A stretch of DNA of 41,184 bases from Candidatus Poseidoniia archaeon (GTDB lineage: Archaea > Thermoplasmatota > Poseidoniia > MGIII > CG-Epi1), in contig JAPYSW010000008.1 in NCBI GenBank assembly GCA_029936395.1, positions 1 through 41,184 on the forward strand. The letters are read 5' to 3'. Position numbers and translations under genes: made by a program. The notes below the pieces were generated by a model. The model was given only the letters and a program-made list of their open reading frames with translations. It did no database searches and had not been told where the DNA came from. Each line of letters starts with the position of its first letter. Positions within the stretch are counted from its first letter, which is position 1. Positions 39,570 to 41,184 of the stretch are shown here, in pieces.

Positions 39570-40112
39570 ATGGCACTAACTGAATCTACAATGGTGGAAC
39601 TACGCTCTGCAGCACCTGATTTTAGCTTACCAGATACAAATGGTAACCATATTTCACTTAATGATTTTAAATCTGAAACTTTAGTTGTTATTTTTACATG
39701 CAACCATTGTCCGTATGCTAAGGCTGTCGAAGATCGCCTGGTTGCGCTTGGAAATGATTACGAAGGAAGAACCGACTTTGTATTAATTAGTTCTAATGAT
39801 GTAGTGAATTATCCCGAAGATTCACCTGCAAAAATGGCTGAAAAACACAAATTAAAAGATTATCCTTTTCCATATTTATTTGATGAAACTCAAGAAGTTG
39901 CAAAAGCATACAGTGCAGTATGTACGCCAGATATTTTCCTTTACAACAAAGATAGAAAATTGGAATACCGAGGAAGATTAGATGATAATTGGCAACAACC
40001 TCATAATGTAACTCGTGAAGATTTGAAGATGGCAATTGATACCGTCTTAAGTGGTAATGAAATCGAATTCAAACAAGTCCCTTCAATGGGTTGTAATATC
40101 AAATGGAAATAA
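39570..40112 (+). CDS. thioredoxin-fold (AhpC/TSA-like) redox protein
   Basis: APDFSLPDTNGNHISLNDFKSETLVVIFTCNHCPYAKAVEDRL; CxxC active site; CTPDIFLYNKDRKLEYRGRLDDN. Confidence 0.9.
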   Translation: MALTESTMVELRSAAPDFSLPDTNGNHISLNDFKSETLVVIFTCNHCPYAKAVEDRLVALGNDYEGRTDFVLISSNDVVNYPEDSPAKMAEKHKLKDYPFPYLFDETQEVAKAYSAVCTPDIFLYNKDRKLEYRGRLDDNWQQPHNVTREDLKMAIDTVLSGNEIEFKQVPSMGCNIKWK

Positions 40113-40113
40113 C

Positions 40114-40425
40114 TTAGGCTTCCTCATCCGGCTTGTCCCATTTTTCCTTTTCAGGTGACAATTTTTCTTTAATTCGTTTCAAGAAAATTAAAAACAGACC
40201 AAACAAAACGAGAATAATCCCTATAGGGACAACTGCACTTTCAGGTATTTCTAAAAAGTCAATTAGTACTATTTTTATTCCAGAAAAAAATCCATCGGAA
40301 AGTTCATCACTACAATCACTTCTGTTCTCAATATCATCGAGACTTTGGCAATCACCACCTAATAGTAGAGCTATACCAAATACAAGTGGTCCAATCCCAA
40401 TCTTTCTTAAATGCGCCAGAACCAC
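40114..40425 (-). CDS. small two-TM membrane protein, unknown
   Basis: 103 aa: IGPLVFGIALLLGGDC...VVPIGIILVLFGLFLIFLKR with charged C-tail. Confidence 0.55.
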   Translation of the reverse strand: MVLAHLRKIGIGPLVFGIALLLGGDCQSLDDIENRSDCSDELSDGFFSGIKIVLIDFLEIPESAVVPIGIILVLFGLFLIFLKRIKEKLSPEKEKWDKPDEEA

Positions 40426-40507
40426 ACACCCCTGACGCCTTTGTTTAATTTAATACTGTGGTTGTTTTGTTCTTTGGTGGGTCTACTATAGATCCTATAA
40501 CTGCGCC

Positions 40508-40822
40508 TTAAGCGTCTTTCTTCTCATCATCATCGTCATCATCATCAAAGTAGGACTGAACTCTCTCAATTTCTTTCTCGACCCTGACATTAATCTTCAG
40601 GACAAGCATTGCTAGACCCATAACCAGGGCCGTAACTGCTACCGCTGTAATGTACATCCCCTTCAGAGTGCCATCATCATTATCTGGCATCACATGTGCC
40701 ACTGTAGCATTGATAGTGTCCTTCCAGGCCAATGCCACTACTAGACCAAAGGCAGTCATTATCGAGGAAATAACAATTCCTCGCATATTCAATTTCTCAA
40801 AGTCTTCTTGGTTTATTCCCAT
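40508..40822 (-). CDS. DUF5654-like small membrane protein with poly-Asp tail
   Basis: MRGIVISSIMTAFGLVVALAWKDTINATVAHVMP...; two TM helices; DDDDDDDEKKDA C-terminus. Confidence 0.7.
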   Translation of the reverse strand: MGINQEDFEKLNMRGIVISSIMTAFGLVVALAWKDTINATVAHVMPDNDDGTLKGMYITAVAVTALVMGLAMLVLKINVRVEKEIERVQSYFDDDDDDDEKKDA

Positions 40823-41070
40823 TATTGTTCCTTTACTTCGTTCATTTCTTCAAGAGTAAGTTTGTATACCGAAAAGATAAAGAGATCTGGGTTAGATTTT
40901 ATCCTATCTACACAAGGGCTGCACATAGGGTGAATAAATCCTTGATTCTCTTCATGCTTATGTCTTAAGTCGCCAACATAACAATGGGACACCAAAAACT
41001 CAGCTTCGGCGGGTCCATTCAATTTTGTTGGTGTTAAACCGTGAATATCTACACACATTCGACAATACAT
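40822..41070 (-). CDS. small Cys-rich (putative zinc-binding) protein, unknown
   Basis: MYCRMCVDIHGL...HCYVGDLRHKHEENQGFIHPMCSPCVDRI: two CxxC pairs plus HxC/HKH; overlaps the downstream DUF5654-like gene. Confidence 0.6.
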   Translation of the reverse strand: MYCRMCVDIHGLTPTKLNGPAEAEFLVSHCYVGDLRHKHEENQGFIHPMCSPCVDRIKSNPDLFIFSVYKLTLEEMNEVKEQ

Positions 41071-41130
41071 AGCCTGCTCCTAATATCTTATTTACAGTGA
41101 GAAGCCCTCTTAAAATTATGCTAACTTAAT

Positions 41131-41138
41131 TTTATATA
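41131..41138 (+). promoter_or_regulatory. putative TATA box for the gene at the window edge
   Basis: tttatata 22 nt upstream of ATG 41160. Confidence 0.5.
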
Positions 41139-41159
41139 AGACATTGAAGTCGAAAAACT

Positions 41160-41184
41160 ATGGCAAAAGAAAAAAAGACTCAAG
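41160..41184 (+). CDS. start of a truncated CDS (MAKEKKTQ...)
   Basis: ATG at the expected distance from a TATA box; only 8 codons visible, product unknown. Confidence 0.5.

Noticed and set aside
20157-40232. Same palindrome-containing string (aatccctataggga) at ~20160 and ~40217
   Set aside because: Only two copies 20 kb apart; in both, the minus strand encodes Pro-Ile-Gly-Ile inside different membrane proteins. Best explained by coincidence of codon use.
1-41184. Search for CRISPR arrays, IS elements, prophage, rRNA genes or toxin-antitoxin loci
   Set aside because: No regularly spaced repeats, transposase, integrase, phage structural genes or rRNA seen. The PIN-domain gene follows aIF2-gamma and fits the FCF1-like rRNA-processing type rather than a VapBC toxin.

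Overview
This 41.2 kb AT-rich window is archaeal chromosome. The evidence is eL18-uL13-uS9-RpoN, eS6, aIF2-gamma, thermosome, Alba, diphthine synthase, deoxyhypusine synthase, Trm56, Taw3 and archaeal-style TATA boxes. The gene content and low GC suggest a marine Thermoplasmatota-like lineage (Marine Group II/III), but that assignment is inference. Most of the window is dense housekeeping sequence. The standout locus is at about 6.1-20.3 kb: a NuoEFG-less, 11-subunit-type complex I operon (nuoABCDHIJKLMN, minus strand) with several unusual architectures. (i) NuoM carries an N-terminal signal peptide and a plastocyanin-like blue-copper domain with a His...Cys-x2-His-x4-Met ligand set. (ii) NuoI has four CxxCxxCxxxCP motifs (eight Cys-rich quartets' worth of ligands for four [4Fe-4S] clusters) instead of two. 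(iii) NuoJ is split into two ORFs, and the second half has a roughly 200-aa predicted extracytoplasmic Fn3-like insertion between its two TM helices. (iv) NuoL appears to begin upstream of the called ATG at a non-canonical ATT, which adds a TM helix. (v) An uncharacterised basic ORF is translationally coupled after nuoN. Convergent with this operon is a PAS-UbiA prenyltransferase fusion coupled to a polyprenyl diphosphate synthase, plausibly a redox- or ligand-sensing quinone side-chain module. Other items of interest are a homodimeric AceE-type pyruvate dehydrogenase E1 without visible partners, several uncalled small ORFs, and an amphipathic LEA/apolipoprotein-like protein preceding an ABC exporter.
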